Shown: positions 16,804 to 26,156, counted from the stretch's first letter. The stretch is 64,000 bases of DNA from Caldithrix sp964598255 (GCA_964598255.1 CAZRBA010000086.1:1-64000), one strand, 5' to 3'. Notes: generated by a model from the letters alone, not told the origin. Numbers and translations: made by a program.

Positions 16804-17952
16804 TTAATGAGAAATCGCACGCTCCGGAATGCGAATTAACTGAATAAGCAACAAAGAAACCAAACTCAATGCGGCTCCGCCCAAAAAGGGAATTTTATAA
16901 TCAATCATCCACAACAAACCGCCAATCGCCGGAATAACGACAGCCGCAATATGATTGACCGTAAATCCAAAGGCCATAGAAGGTGCGATATCCTGCGGAT
17001 CGCCGATCTTTTGAAAATACGTTCGGATGGCCATGGAAAAATTGAAAAAAATGTGATCCAAAATATACAGCGCGGCAACCAGTGGTTTTTGCTGTACAAA
17101 TGCGTAGGCGGTAAACACAAAAATCAAACTAAAATATTCGGTAGAGAGTACTTTTCGCTCGCCAAAACGGATAATGGCTTTTCCGATTAGCGGGCTTAAA
17201 AAATAGTTGATCACATTGTTCACGATAAACAAAGCCGTTACTTCCTGAACAGAAAAACGGAAACGTTTTACCAACAAAAATACGGCGAATGCCACGAAAA
17301 TTTGTCTGCGAGCACCGGCTAAAAACGTAAGAGCATAATACAGCCAATATTTTTTCCGGACCACCATGTGCTTTTTTTGTACGGGAATATTTTTATCGGT
17401 AGGATGCTGAAAAAAGGCCCACAAAGCAATAAAAACAATAACCGAACCTGCCAGCAAATACATTTGCCGGTAACTTAAAAACCAGCTTAATACCAACACA
17501 GCCACACCCGCCAAAATATTACTCAAACTTCCGATACTACGAATTTTGCCAAATACCCAAGGCGAAGTTTGCCGGTCAAAATATTGTAAAGTTAACGATT
17601 GATTGGTCGTCTCGTAATAATGAAAACCGAAACTCATTATAAGTGTCGTGAACATAATTCCCGTAAACGAGGGCAAAAAACCGGTAAGCGCCACCCCTAA
17701 TCCCAAAATCATAATCGATAAAGCCGAGAGTTTATGTTCGGGGATAATGCGTAGCAAATAAATAGCCAGCAAAGCTAAAAAGCCCGGAATTTCGCGTACG
17801 CCCTGAATAATGCCGATATGGCTTCCTTGCAAATGGCCCACTTCCACTGCAAAGTTATTAAACAATGTACGCCAGGTTTGCAGCCCGGCCATGGAAGCTA
17901 TGGTAAGAACCATTAAATATCGGTACATGGGATTTTGTTTTACGTACTCCAC
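16804..17952 (-). CDS. Major facilitator superfamily transporter
   Basis: A 382-residue protein with about twelve hydrophobic helices. The two halves are separated near residue 190 by a basic loop (QHPTDKNIPVQKKHMVVRKKYW). The overall pattern is that of an MFS permease, with the weak signatures GVREIPGFLALLAIYLLR in helix 2-3 and GKAIIRFGERKVL between helices 8 and 9. The substrate cannot be inferred. The start is a GTG at 17952 with AGGA 8 bases upstream; an in-frame ATG nine codons later lacks a site. It is transcribed divergently from the VanZ-like gene. Confidence 0.75.
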   Translation of the reverse strand: MEYVKQNPMYRYLMVLTIASMAGLQTWRTLFNNFAVEVGHLQGSHIGIIQGVREIPGFLALLAIYLLRIIPEHKLSALSIMILGLGVALTGFLPSFTGIMFTTLIMSFGFHYYETTNQSLTLQYFDRQTSPWVFGKIRSIGSLSNILAGVAVLVLSWFLSYRQMYLLAGSVIVFIALWAFFQHPTDKNIPVQKKHMVVRKKYWLYYALTFLAGARRQIFVAFAVFLLVKRFRFSVQEVTALFIVNNVINYFLSPLIGKAIIRFGERKVLSTEYFSLIFVFTAYAFVQQKPLVAALYILDHIFFNFSMAIRTYFQKIGDPQDIAPSMAFGFTVNHIAAVVIPAIGGLLWMIDYKIPFLGGAALSLVSLLLIQLIRIPERAISH

Positions 17953-18097
17953 CTTTTACATCCTTTTGTTAATTGCGATCAAAAATAGAACTTTTGGAAT
18001 AATAATGCCAGATTTATTTTTTATTTGCACACCACTTATTTTTTGCGAAATTTGAGTGGTGATAAATCATCCACAAGCTGTTTATCAGGAGAAAACT

Positions 18098-18409
18098 TTG
18101 CCTCACAAAAAATTTCGTTTTAAACGTTGGCAGCAGGATTCCTTTTTTAGTCGCAATGGCACCATCCTAAGATACGACAAACTCGAACACTTTCTTTTGG
18201 GGTTTATCGGTGTATTGGCCACATTACTAATATTGAAAGTTGCAACCGGACAAGCATTTGTGTTGGTTTGGTTAGCTTGGAATGTACTTGGTATTTTCTG
18301 GGAATTCATTCAATTTGTCACTCGCAATTATCGAGCAGAGCCTAAAGACGTGGTAGCCAATAATTTGGGATTTTTGCTTGCGGGTTTGCTTTATTTTGTT
18401 TTCTTTTAA
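18098..18409 (+). CDS. VanZ-like small membrane protein
   Basis: A 103-residue protein with a basic N-terminus and three hydrophobic segments. Signatures are YDKLEHFLLGFIGVLATLL, then WNVLGIFWEFIQF, and finally DVVANNLGFLLAGLLYF, the order seen in VanZ-like proteins (K-x2-H, W-E-x2-Q and D-x3-N-x2-G). VanZ relatives are linked to glycopeptide resistance in some hosts, but the general function is unknown. I chose the TTG at 18098 because AGGAG lies 8 bases upstream; the frame is open from GTG codons at 18056 without a site. The K+ channel gene follows after 150 bases, so co-transcription is possible but not assured. Confidence 0.7.
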   Translation: MPHKKFRFKRWQQDSFFSRNGTILRYDKLEHFLLGFIGVLATLLILKVATGQAFVLVWLAWNVLGIFWEFIQFVTRNYRAEPKDVVANNLGFLLAGLLYFVFF

Positions 18410-18448
18410 AGCGCTATTTTTGGGCGTCCTGGTAACCGAACTCTTTTC

Positions 18449-18462
18449 GGCCAAGCTTGGCC
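18449..18462. repeat. Perfect 14-base palindrome before the K+ channel gene
   Basis: GGCCAAGCTTGGCC is its own reverse complement and lies in the 150-base gap between the VanZ-like and K+ channel genes, about 100 bases before the channel start. It has no T-run, so an operator or a weak transcript hairpin is more likely than a terminator. Confidence 0.45.
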
Positions 18463-18559
18463 TGCCCTCTTGCCGCTTGTCGGCTTATTAAAATCATTCA
18501 ACAAGCGCCCGAATCGGACGAACATAATTGTGTACGAAAAAAAACAAAGGAAATTCAAT

Positions 18560-19729
18560 TTGACCCGACCAAAATACCTCGGGCAAAAAATAGCACGCTG
18601 GCGCAAAAGCGGCGTTTTCAGAGCCGTTTTATTGGTCACCATCGGTACGATACTTAGCGCCTGGCTCATTTTTACAATCGAACACGGTCGCAATCAAGAA
18701 TTCTCGTCATTTTGGGATGGCGTTTGGTGGGTTCTGGTTACCATCTCAACGGTTGGCTATGGCGATATTGTACCGCATACATCGGGCGGAAGATTGGTAG
18801 CCATCGTAATGATGTTGTTTGGCATTGCCCTGCTTTCGGTTATTACGGCTACCGTGGCTTCGGTTTTTGTAACACAAAAAATTAAAGAGGGAAAAGGTTT
18901 GAAAGATATCAAATTCAAAGATCATCTGTTATTTTTGGGTTGGAATGCCCAGGCAGAAGAAATTTTAAACATATTAAGCCGACACCCAAAAAATTATTCG
19001 GGTATTGTGCTCATCAATCAATTGCCCGAAGATATGATTGTGGAACTACTTACGCGTTTTTCCGACTTAAACGTTAAGTTTGTTCGCGGCGATTTTACCA
19101 AAGAAATCGTCTTAAACCGGGCCGGGGTACGCAAAGCGCGAATGGCTTTGATCGTTCCGGACGAAAGCATTCCTATGGCCCCCAAAAGCGACGAACGCAC
19201 TATTTTGGCCACGCTTTCTCTTAAAACATTAAATCCCAAAATCCGCGTAGTGGCACATGTAACGGATCGGGACAATGTGCCTCATTTAACCAAAGCCAAA
19301 GCGGACGAAATTATCATCAGCGATGCATTTACCAGCCATTTGTTGGCCAATTATGTAGTCGCTCCGGGAATTCCGCATCTTTTGGAACAATTAATAAGCG
19401 AAAACGGACAAACCCGCCTTGCCCAATATCCCGTTCCCGCCAAGCTAATCGGGCAAACCTACGGTCAGTTACAAACGTTAATCCAAAGTCAAAATCCGCA
19501 AAATATCCTTTTGGGTTTAAGCGAAAAGCGCGAGCTGTTCGACCTGAACAATTTGCTAAGTTCCGATTATTCCTATTTGGACGAATTCATTATGCGCAAA
19601 TTTCAGGAGGCAGGCAGACAGGTTAATGAAAAACGGATTCAAGTACACTTGGCACCGTCGGCCGATACGCCGCTTACCAAACATCACTTTTACCTCATTC
19701 TGGAGAAAACCGACCATGAAAAAAAATGA
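18560..19729 (+). CDS. Potassium channel with cytoplasmic RCK (TrkA-N) domain
   Basis: A 389-residue two-helix K+ channel subunit. TM1 is at about 20-41, the pore helix and selectivity filter TVGYGD are at 64-69, and TM2 is at about 78-108. A TrkA-N nucleotide-binding domain follows (LLFLGWNAQAEEIL onward), then a C-terminal region of about 100 residues that is probably a divergent TrkA-C-like part. RCK domains gate such channels in response to ligands such as Ca2+, nucleotides or Na+. The start is a TTG at 18560 with AAAGGA 7 bases upstream; the frame is open to 18470 but without a good site. The stop overlaps the next gene by 14 bases, indicating coupled expression with the cyclic-nucleotide-binding protein. 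Confidence 0.9.
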   Translation: MTRPKYLGQKIARWRKSGVFRAVLLVTIGTILSAWLIFTIEHGRNQEFSSFWDGVWWVLVTISTVGYGDIVPHTSGGRLVAIVMMLFGIALLSVITATVASVFVTQKIKEGKGLKDIKFKDHLLFLGWNAQAEEILNILSRHPKNYSGIVLINQLPEDMIVELLTRFSDLNVKFVRGDFTKEIVLNRAGVRKARMALIVPDESIPMAPKSDERTILATLSLKTLNPKIRVVAHVTDRDNVPHLTKAKADEIIISDAFTSHLLANYVVAPGIPHLLEQLISENGQTRLAQYPVPAKLIGQTYGQLQTLIQSQNPQNILLGLSEKRELFDLNNLLSSDYSYLDEFIMRKFQEAGRQVNEKRIQVHLAPSADTPLTKHHFYLILEKTDHEKK

Positions 19730-20252
19730 AAATTACGCTTTTTTGGTCAATAAGCTGGATTTTTTTAAGAAAGTCCCGCTTTTTTACGAATTAAAAGAGG
19801 AGCAAATCAAACGCATTTTACAGGTAATGGAGGTGGAACGTTTCGCTGAAAATGAATACGTAATGCGCGAAGGAACGGTAGGCGACAAGATGTTCATTTT
19901 GCTTGAAGGCAGGGTAGAAATTTCCAAATCGCTCATTTTGCCGGAATGGTTGCCTGTTTACGACAAACAGGAAAAATCGCTACTGCATTTTTCGGACGGC
20001 GATCACCCTTTTTTCGGTGAAATGGTTATGTTGGGCGATACTTCGAAACGTTCGGCCAGCATTATTACCCAATCGCCCTGCATCTTGGCCAGCATAACCC
20101 GCAAAGCGTTTGAAAAGGTTGCCGAAAAAGATAAAGATTTGGGCATGCGTGTTTACCGAAATATGGCCGGCGAAATTGCCACCCGCCTGCGTCGTGCGAA
20201 TAAGGATATTCTAAAATTGACAACGGCGTTGTCGATTGCCTTGGAGGGCTGA
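19716..20252 (+). CDS. Free-standing cyclic-nucleotide-binding (CNB) domain protein
   Basis: A 178-residue protein made almost entirely of one CNB domain: FFKKVPLFYELKEEQIKRIL, the roll EYVMREGTVGDKMFILLEG, and a phosphate-binding cassette FFGEMVMLGDTSKRSASI that keeps the Gly-Glu and Arg. There is no DNA-binding helix-turn-helix, so it is not a Crp-type regulator. The C-terminal helix (RVYRNMAGEIATRLRRANKD) resembles a CNB hinge helix. The gene overlaps the K+ channel gene by 14 bases, and 9 bases separate it from the next, so a direct role in sensing a cyclic nucleotide for the channel or for the helical protein is a reasonable inference. Confidence 0.88.
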   Translation: MKKNENYAFLVNKLDFFKKVPLFYELKEEQIKRILQVMEVERFAENEYVMREGTVGDKMFILLEGRVEISKSLILPEWLPVYDKQEKSLLHFSDGDHPFFGEMVMLGDTSKRSASIITQSPCILASITRKAFEKVAEKDKDLGMRVYRNMAGEIATRLRRANKDILKLTTALSIALEG

Positions 20253-20261
20253 AAAGACGTG

Positions 20262-22121
20262 ATGATCATCGGACGATATCGTTTTAAAAACGAGGTACAT
20301 TATTACAATTACATCATGCAAAAATTTTTTCGGAAAACGCCTCCGATTCCGACTCATATTTATTTGCAGTTTGATGATGTTTCACCCGAACGCGCCACGG
20401 AACTAAAAAAACAAATTGCCGCCCATTGCCATTTTCCTGCCGTGTTAAATGTTTTGGCCAATGACGATAATCCCGACGTGCGCAATGCCGTTTACCAAAC
20501 GTCATACTGGCAACTGGTCGGACGTTATCTGGATATTTTGGGATTTGGTAAGCGGGAACGCAAAGCCTTTGCCCGCAACGAAGACAAGCACAATATTTTC
20601 ATCCTGCTTATGTTCGAAGACGATCAGGAAGTTTTTAAGGAAATTTTAAATAATCCCGCCATTTCTCTTACCATGCTGGTACGGTTTATTCAACTGCTGG
20701 AAAAACGCGGGCACGGCCGCAGAGATGAAATTTTTTTACACATGGCCCGTCAGGCACTGACACGTAAAAAAGATCAAATTATCAAACTTTCCATCCTGCA
20801 ACGCCTTTTGCGTAATCCCAAATCTCAACGCAACATCGAATCCGTTCTGCCGTTTTTGATGGCTGAAGAATCATTATTAAAAAAAGCCGTGTTTAACGTG
20901 TTGCGCCGTATCGATCAGGAAGCATTAAAACGCATTGTGGTTACCGTCTTGAATCAGCGCAACTTTAAATCGCCGTTACAGCAATTCAAAGCTTTGTCTT
21001 TCCTTTTGGAAATCGTACAGAAACGTCGCGAAAGTAACAACTTGCGTTTTTCGCAGGATCCTCAGGTGTTCACCCCGCACAATGAATATTTGTGGAAATT
21101 ACTCACACGCAAACGCTACAATCTTGTTAAAAACTGCGCCGATAATCCGGCCGATTTTGATAATATTTTGATTTTAACTTACTGCCATGTAGATCGCGAT
21201 TCCCAATTGCGCAAGCTGGCGGCTAAAATTCTGACCGTGGAAGATATTCTGGAACTGGCAAACGATCTGACCACTCCGCGCAAAGTATTCAAAAAAATTC
21301 TGAATATTCTGGAAAACCATTACGACGAATCCGTGGTAAACAAAGTCATGGAATCGTACTGGCACGAAAGTCAGCGCCTAAAAGATGCTTTAAAAGAAAT
21401 GGAACGGACGGTTCAGGCCTATTTTGATATTATTTTTCAATCGCTTGGCTACAATAAAATCAACGATTACCGAACGGTATTGGATACGTTAAGCTTTGCT
21501 TTAAAACAACTTAAAAAATTCGAACCGGAGTTATTGCAACGCATGGGCAGCGAATTGAATCAATTGGATGAAATTACCATGTCTATCGAGGCCATTTTCC
21601 GCGAATGGATGGATCAGGTGTATTACGTAACCGATGAAAAAACCCTTAGGGAACTGGAATACGTCAAAACGATTCTGGAAGAAGCCCTGAGCGTAAAGGA
21701 TTTGACCCGTTTTGCCCTGCGCCCAGGCACGCCGGAAGATCTGGAATCGAATATTCGCATACGCGCTCATTTAATTTGGCGTAGCGCCCTAAGCCGCTAT
21801 TTGGGACGAATTAAAGATTTATCGGAAATGCTGCAAAGAAAAATCCTGAAGCTGGCCCGTTACGTTTACCGCAATCACGGATTTGTTAAAGATTTTAAGG
21901 AAGCCATGCTGGAGATGGAACGGGAATACAAAGCAGAAGTCGGTTGCCAATTAGGTATTCCTTGCCGTCGGTGTACGCGACGCGGTTGTGCTTCCGAACG
22001 CTTTTTGCGCGAAACGCTTTTTTTGGCCGAAGAATTGCTCGATAATTTTTCGGACGTATTTTTAAACAAGCCCTCGCTTACCTCTTCGCCCAATTCAACC
22101 GAAACCGTTGGCCACAATTAA
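20262..22121 (+). CDS. Large all-helical protein of unknown function with a C-terminal four-cysteine cluster
   Basis: I do not recognise this 619-residue protein. It is predicted to be almost wholly alpha-helical and soluble. The first half has short repeated helical pairs (for example HFPAVLNVLANDDNPDVRNA, then LQRLLRNPKSQRNIESVLPF) that look like HEAT-type repeats. The second half is rich in long amphipathic helices (KDALKEMERTVQAYFDIIF and DLSEMLQRKILKLARYVY). Near the end, cysteines 562, 568, 571 and 576 (C-X5-C-X2-C-X4-C) could bind a metal or an iron-sulfur cluster. It follows the CNB gene by 9 bases and so probably works as an effector or scaffold with the channel and CNB protein. The start ATG directly follows a GTG. 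Confidence 0.6.
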   Translation: MIIGRYRFKNEVHYYNYIMQKFFRKTPPIPTHIYLQFDDVSPERATELKKQIAAHCHFPAVLNVLANDDNPDVRNAVYQTSYWQLVGRYLDILGFGKRERKAFARNEDKHNIFILLMFEDDQEVFKEILNNPAISLTMLVRFIQLLEKRGHGRRDEIFLHMARQALTRKKDQIIKLSILQRLLRNPKSQRNIESVLPFLMAEESLLKKAVFNVLRRIDQEALKRIVVTVLNQRNFKSPLQQFKALSFLLEIVQKRRESNNLRFSQDPQVFTPHNEYLWKLLTRKRYNLVKNCADNPADFDNILILTYCHVDRDSQLRKLAAKILTVEDILELANDLTTPRKVFKKILNILENHYDESVVNKVMESYWHESQRLKDALKEMERTVQAYFDIIFQSLGYNKINDYRTVLDTLSFALKQLKKFEPELLQRMGSELNQLDEITMSIEAIFREWMDQVYYVTDEKTLRELEYVKTILEEALSVKDLTRFALRPGTPEDLESNIRIRAHLIWRSALSRYLGRIKDLSEMLQRKILKLARYVYRNHGFVKDFKEAMLEMEREYKAEVGCQLGIPCRRCTRRGCASERFLRETLFLAEELLDNFSDVFLNKPSLTSSPNSTETVGHN

Positions 22122-22240
22122 TATTGCACATTATTGACGGATTTATTACAATTATTACAAAAAATGCCCGCCAAAACCGGGCCGATGTGCGGGAATGGTG
22201 GGCTTACGCATCATTGTTAAATCAAAGGAAAAAACGCATC

Positions 22241-22756
22241 ATGATTCAACTACGCTGCACGCAAAAAATTTTAAAAAACTGGCAAATTAATTCCGATCAA
22301 CTGGCAGACGTTAAAGGTAATTTGTCGCCGTTGGGCAATTGGTATGCCCACATTTTTACGCTGGATCGCCGCAAAGCCGTTATATTTGTCAACGAAAAAA
22401 CGCTTACTTCCTTTATTGTGTACGGTGTTAAAAAGGGTGATCCGGCTAAACTAACGCGCGCTTTTTTAATCGGAGTTGCGCAGGTATTGCTGCTTTTGGG
22501 TATTACCAAAGACAAAGTGGCTCAAATTTTGACCCATTATCAGGAAATTGAATTTACCAAAACCGCAAGCCGCAGTGTTTTGGGGGTGGTAAACGATTTG
22601 ATTAAACATTATCAAAAAAACGTAAAACTGAGAGGCGGGTTAAAGTATTCGGATATTGACGAAATCATTTATCTTACCAACACGTTGCCCCAACGCACGA
22701 TCAATCGGCAAAAAACCATTGACTATTTACATGCTTTAATCGAAGAACATTTTTAG
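22241..22756 (+). CDS. DUF6933-like protein
   Basis: A 171-residue protein beginning MIQLRCTQKILKNW and continuing LGNWYAHIFTLDRRKAVIF. This is the start pattern of a family I know as DUF6933 (short proteins opening with L-R-C-T-Q-K). The following VNEKTLTSFIVYGVKK fits as well. The function of that family is unknown. The ATG at 22241 has AAAGGA about 11 bases upstream; the frame is open to 22124 without a site. It lies 119 bases after the helical-protein gene on the same strand and could be the last member of that operon. The next gene converges 56 bases downstream. Confidence 0.6.
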   Translation: MIQLRCTQKILKNWQINSDQLADVKGNLSPLGNWYAHIFTLDRRKAVIFVNEKTLTSFIVYGVKKGDPAKLTRAFLIGVAQVLLLLGITKDKVAQILTHYQEIEFTKTASRSVLGVVNDLIKHYQKNVKLRGGLKYSDIDEIIYLTNTLPQRTINRQKTIDYLHALIEEHF

Positions 22757-22812
22757 ACCGGCCTAATTTTATGCGTCGCCTTTTAACGGGTAAGCCACGC
22801 GTGTATTTTTAT

Positions 22813-24792
22813 TTATCCCCGAATCATACGTTCCAGTTCCTGCAGCAAATCTTCCAGTTGTAAATTGGCCTTTTCCCAACGTTGTTCAGCCAAAGCAATT
22901 TCTTGTTCCAAAGAAACATATCGCTGTTTTAGTTCTTTGGCGCGCTCCTGATTTTTATAGGTAGAGGGAGCCGCCAAGGTGCTTTCCAGTTCGCTTTTTT
23001 CCGCTTCCATTTTTTCGATGCGATCTTCCAGAGTTGCAATTTCTTCTTGCAAAGCACGGCGTTGTTTGCTAATGGCCTGACGTGCTTGCGCTTCCAAACG
23101 CTTTTGCTCTTTGCTTTTTTTGGACGTATTCGAAAAAAAACGTGTCGCTTTTTTATTCGCTACCGTTTTTTCTGTTTGTTCTTTGCTCCGTTGCATTTCC
23201 TTAAAACGCAAATAATCGCTGTAATTTCCTTCATACATGTGTAAATGTCCGTCGCGTAGTTCCAACACGCGCTTTACCAACTTATCCAAAAAATAACGGT
23301 CGTGCGAAATAAGCAGCAATGTTCCGTCATAATCTTTCAAGGCGTATTCTAATGCTTCCTTCGATTGTAAATCAAGATGATTGGTGGGTTCGTCCATGAT
23401 TAAAAAGTTAGCCGGCGAAAGCAATATTTTGGCCAGCGAAACGCGCGCTTTTTCTCCTCCGGAAAGAACACTTATTTTCTTTTCCACCGTATCTCCGCTA
23501 AATCCGAATACTCCTAAGATGTCGCGCACCCTATTTTGAAATTCTGCGGCCGCCTGGGTTTGTACTTCATCGAATACGGTGTGCCGCAAATTTAAGGCAT
23601 CTACCTGATGCTGGGCGTAAAATGCCGGCCGGATTCGCTCGCCCAGTTTTATGAGCCCCCGAATAGGTTGCAGTTCGCCCGTAATCAAACGGGTAAAAGT
23701 GGTTTTGCCCACCCCGTTTGGCCCGACCAGAGCCACCTTCTCCCCGCGGAACATATCTACATTAATATCTTTTAACAACCATTCGCGCTGATCGGGATAT
23801 CGGAAGTACAGCCCGCGAATTTTTAACACTTCCTTAAAACCGGGCACGCTGGCTTTTATTTTAAACCGGATAGTTCTGGCCTCGTCCGGCGGTTCAATGC
23901 GTTGCATTTTTTCCAAACGTTTAATACGGCTTTGTACCTGTGCCGCCTTGGTTGCTTTGTAACGAAAACGGTCAATAAATCGCTGAATACGTTCCATTTC
24001 TTCCTGCTGCTCTTCCCATTTTTTGAGCAACCGCTGTTGTTCTTTTTGGCGTTCCCGTTCGTAAAAATGATAATTACCAGCGTAAACGGTCAAACGTCCG
24101 CGATTTAACTCGGCAATTTGCTGTGCCAAACGATCCAGAAAAAAACGATCGTGCGAAACAATAATCATACTACCGCTAAATGTACGTAAAAAATTTTCAA
24201 TCCATTCCAGCGAAGGGATGTCCAAATGATTGGTGGGTTCGTCCAATAGCAACAGATCGGGCTTGATGAGCAGAATACGGGCCAAGTAGGCGCGCATGCG
24301 CCAACCGCCGCTAAAAGTATTTAACGGCCTGAGAAAATCGCGTTCTTTAAATCCTAAACCGGTTAAAATTTTTTTGGCTTGTGCTTCCAATTCGTAGCCT
24401 CCCAAAACGGTAAACCGGTCTTGCAAAGCACCGAGTTTTTCCAGCAAGGCGCTATCTTGCTCGTGCCCGTTGCTCAATTTATGCTGAATTTCCTGCATTT
24501 CCATTTCTATTTTTCGGATTTCGGCTTTGCTTTCCAAAACTGCGCCCAGTAACGTGCCGCGATCAAAGGGAAGCGCTTCCTGCGGTAAATAACCGATGCC
24601 GAAGTTTTTTGGTTTCTGAATAATGCCTTCCGCAGGTTTCAGTTCTCCGGCTAAAATTCGCAATAAGGTGGTTTTACCCGTTCCGTTTGGGCCAACCAAA
24701 CCCAAACGTTGCCCGGGATTAAGCGATAAGTTAATACGATTCAAAAGAACCCGTTCGCCAATGGCATAGGATAAATTCCGAATTTGAAGCAT
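22813..24792 (-). CDS. ABC-F family ATPase
   Basis: A 659-residue protein with two ABC ATPase domains and no membrane segments. The first domain has GPNGTGKTT at about 36-44 and LLLDEPTNHLD; the second has GPNGVGKTT, LSGGEKARVSLAKILL and LIMDEPTNHLD. The linker between them is basic and helical (KEQQRLLKKWEEQQEEMERI, then ATKAAQVQSRIKRLEKMQRI), as in ABC-F ribosome-acting factors. A C-terminal coiled coil of about 100 residues follows (RQAISKQRRALQEEIATLED), similar to the Uup/YdiF subgroup. Such proteins act on ribosomes in translation or antibiotic protection. It converges with the DUF6933-like gene. The exact subgroup is not certain. Confidence 0.92.
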   Translation of the reverse strand: MLQIRNLSYAIGERVLLNRINLSLNPGQRLGLVGPNGTGKTTLLRILAGELKPAEGIIQKPKNFGIGYLPQEALPFDRGTLLGAVLESKAEIRKIEMEMQEIQHKLSNGHEQDSALLEKLGALQDRFTVLGGYELEAQAKKILTGLGFKERDFLRPLNTFSGGWRMRAYLARILLIKPDLLLLDEPTNHLDIPSLEWIENFLRTFSGSMIIVSHDRFFLDRLAQQIAELNRGRLTVYAGNYHFYERERQKEQQRLLKKWEEQQEEMERIQRFIDRFRYKATKAAQVQSRIKRLEKMQRIEPPDEARTIRFKIKASVPGFKEVLKIRGLYFRYPDQREWLLKDINVDMFRGEKVALVGPNGVGKTTFTRLITGELQPIRGLIKLGERIRPAFYAQHQVDALNLRHTVFDEVQTQAAAEFQNRVRDILGVFGFSGDTVEKKISVLSGGEKARVSLAKILLSPANFLIMDEPTNHLDLQSKEALEYALKDYDGTLLLISHDRYFLDKLVKRVLELRDGHLHMYEGNYSDYLRFKEMQRSKEQTEKTVANKKATRFFSNTSKKSKEQKRLEAQARQAISKQRRALQEEIATLEDRIEKMEAEKSELESTLAAPSTYKNQERAKELKQRYVSLEQEIALAEQRWEKANLQLEDLLQELERMIRG

Positions 24793-24854
24793 GTTCTGTT
24801 TCCGATTCCAATCTTAATTAACCTTACAAATTGGGCATATTAAAAGCAAGGGGG

Positions 24855-26156
24855 CTACTCGTAACGCAAAGCATCGATAGGATTAAGCTCGGCGGCTTTA
24901 CGCGCCGGTACGTATCCAAATATAATTCCCACCCCGCTGCTAACGCCAACGGCCAAAATAACCGACCACCAACTTACGGAGGTTTGCCAATTACTAAACA
25001 AAGTAACTCCGAAACTAAGAAGATAACCGAGCAAAATTCCCGCAATGCCACCAATCAAACTCAGCAACACGGCTTCCAGTAAAAACTGGCCCATAATATC
25101 TTTGCGCGTTGCGCCCAAAGAGCGCCGAATTCCGATTTCGCGCGTCCGTTCCAAAACAGAGGCCAGCATAATATTCATAATGCCGATTCCGCCGACCAAC
25201 AGTGAAATTCCGGCAATGGTGCCCATGACCAAATTAAAAATTCGTTGTGTTTGCTCGCTCTGACGCAGCAATTGCTCGGGAACAATCATAGCAAAATCTT
25301 TTTGGGCGTCATGGCGACGCAACAAAATTTCTTCGATCAGCTTGGCCGTTTGTAAAATTTGTTTTTCATCTTTTACATGCACCACCAACTGTCCCAGCTC
25401 GCTTTCCTGAGTAGGGCGATCAAAACGGATAAACACCGTATTTAAGGGGGCAAAAATGTGATTATTAAAATTCACTTCCGTGGCCCCGGCCGTGCTTACG
25501 GGATGATGCTCCAAAACACCAATAACCGTAAACCAGACTCGGCCAATACGAATTTGCTTACCCAAAGGATTTGCAGCCAAAAACAGATCACGGGCTACCT
25601 CTTCCCCTAAAATGCAAACCCGCTGATAATTTCTGTTTTCATTGTCAGAGAATAACGTTCCGCCCGCCAGGCGCAAATGCATCATGCGAAAAAAGGAAGA
25701 AGTGGTACCGCTGAGTTGAATTTCTTTGGAACGCGTGCGATACATGACTTCGCTCTTGGTTTCGATTAATGGCGCAACCGCATCTACCGAGGGCAAAATG
25801 TTTAAAATAGCATTCACATCGTCAAAATGTAACGTGCCCACCGGAGTTCCCTCTCCCGCCACCGTATTTTGTGCATTACTACGCACGATAATGTTGTTTA
25901 ACCCCAACGTTTTAATTTGCGCAAGGGTTTTTCGTCGCGCTCCTTCGCCAATGGCCAACATGGCAATAACTGCAGCCACACCAAAAATAATGCCCAACAT
26001 GGTTAAAAAAGAACGCAGCTTATGTTCGGAAATACCTTGCATACCCATGCGTAGCAGCTCTTCGTCCACATGTAACACCTGACGAAAAAAGCGAGTACTC
26101 AAAAGGCGGTCGCCCCATGCCGACCAATTTATTTTATTTCTAAGCCTTAGGTTCAT
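24855..26156 (-). CDS. MacB-type ABC transporter permease (no ATPase domain)
   Basis: A 433-residue membrane protein. The N-terminal helix (KLRSFLTMLGIIFGVAAVIAML, about 46-67) is followed by a large periplasmic MacB_PCD domain (about 75-290). Three C-terminal helices carry the FtsX domain, including GIGIMNIMLASVLERTREIGIRRSLGATR between helices 2 and 3 (stated here only to mark the family's signature loop). These permeases do not pump solute through the membrane but transmit mechanical force to periplasmic partners. The gene is last in an operon after two adaptor genes. No MacB ATPase subunit is adjacent, so it must use one encoded elsewhere. Confidence 0.9.
   Translation of the reverse strand: MNLRLRNKINWSAWGDRLLSTRFFRQVLHVDEELLRMGMQGISEHKLRSFLTMLGIIFGVAAVIAMLAIGEGARRKTLAQIKTLGLNNIIVRSNAQNTVAGEGTPVGTLHFDDVNAILNILPSVDAVAPLIETKSEVMYRTRSKEIQLSGTTSSFFRMMHLRLAGGTLFSDNENRNYQRVCILGEEVARDLFLAANPLGKQIRIGRVWFTVIGVLEHHPVSTAGATEVNFNNHIFAPLNTVFIRFDRPTQESELGQLVVHVKDEKQILQTAKLIEEILLRRHDAQKDFAMIVPEQLLRQSEQTQRIFNLVMGTIAGISLLVGGIGIMNIMLASVLERTREIGIRRSLGATRKDIMGQFLLEAVLLSLIGGIAGILLGYLLSFGVTLFSNWQTSVSWWSVILAVGVSSGVGIIFGYVPARKAAELNPIDALRYE

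Noticed and set aside
18560..22756. Calling the K+ channel operon an established anti-phage defence system
   Set aside because: No nucleotide cyclase, nuclease or other defence marker is present; position alone does not support it.
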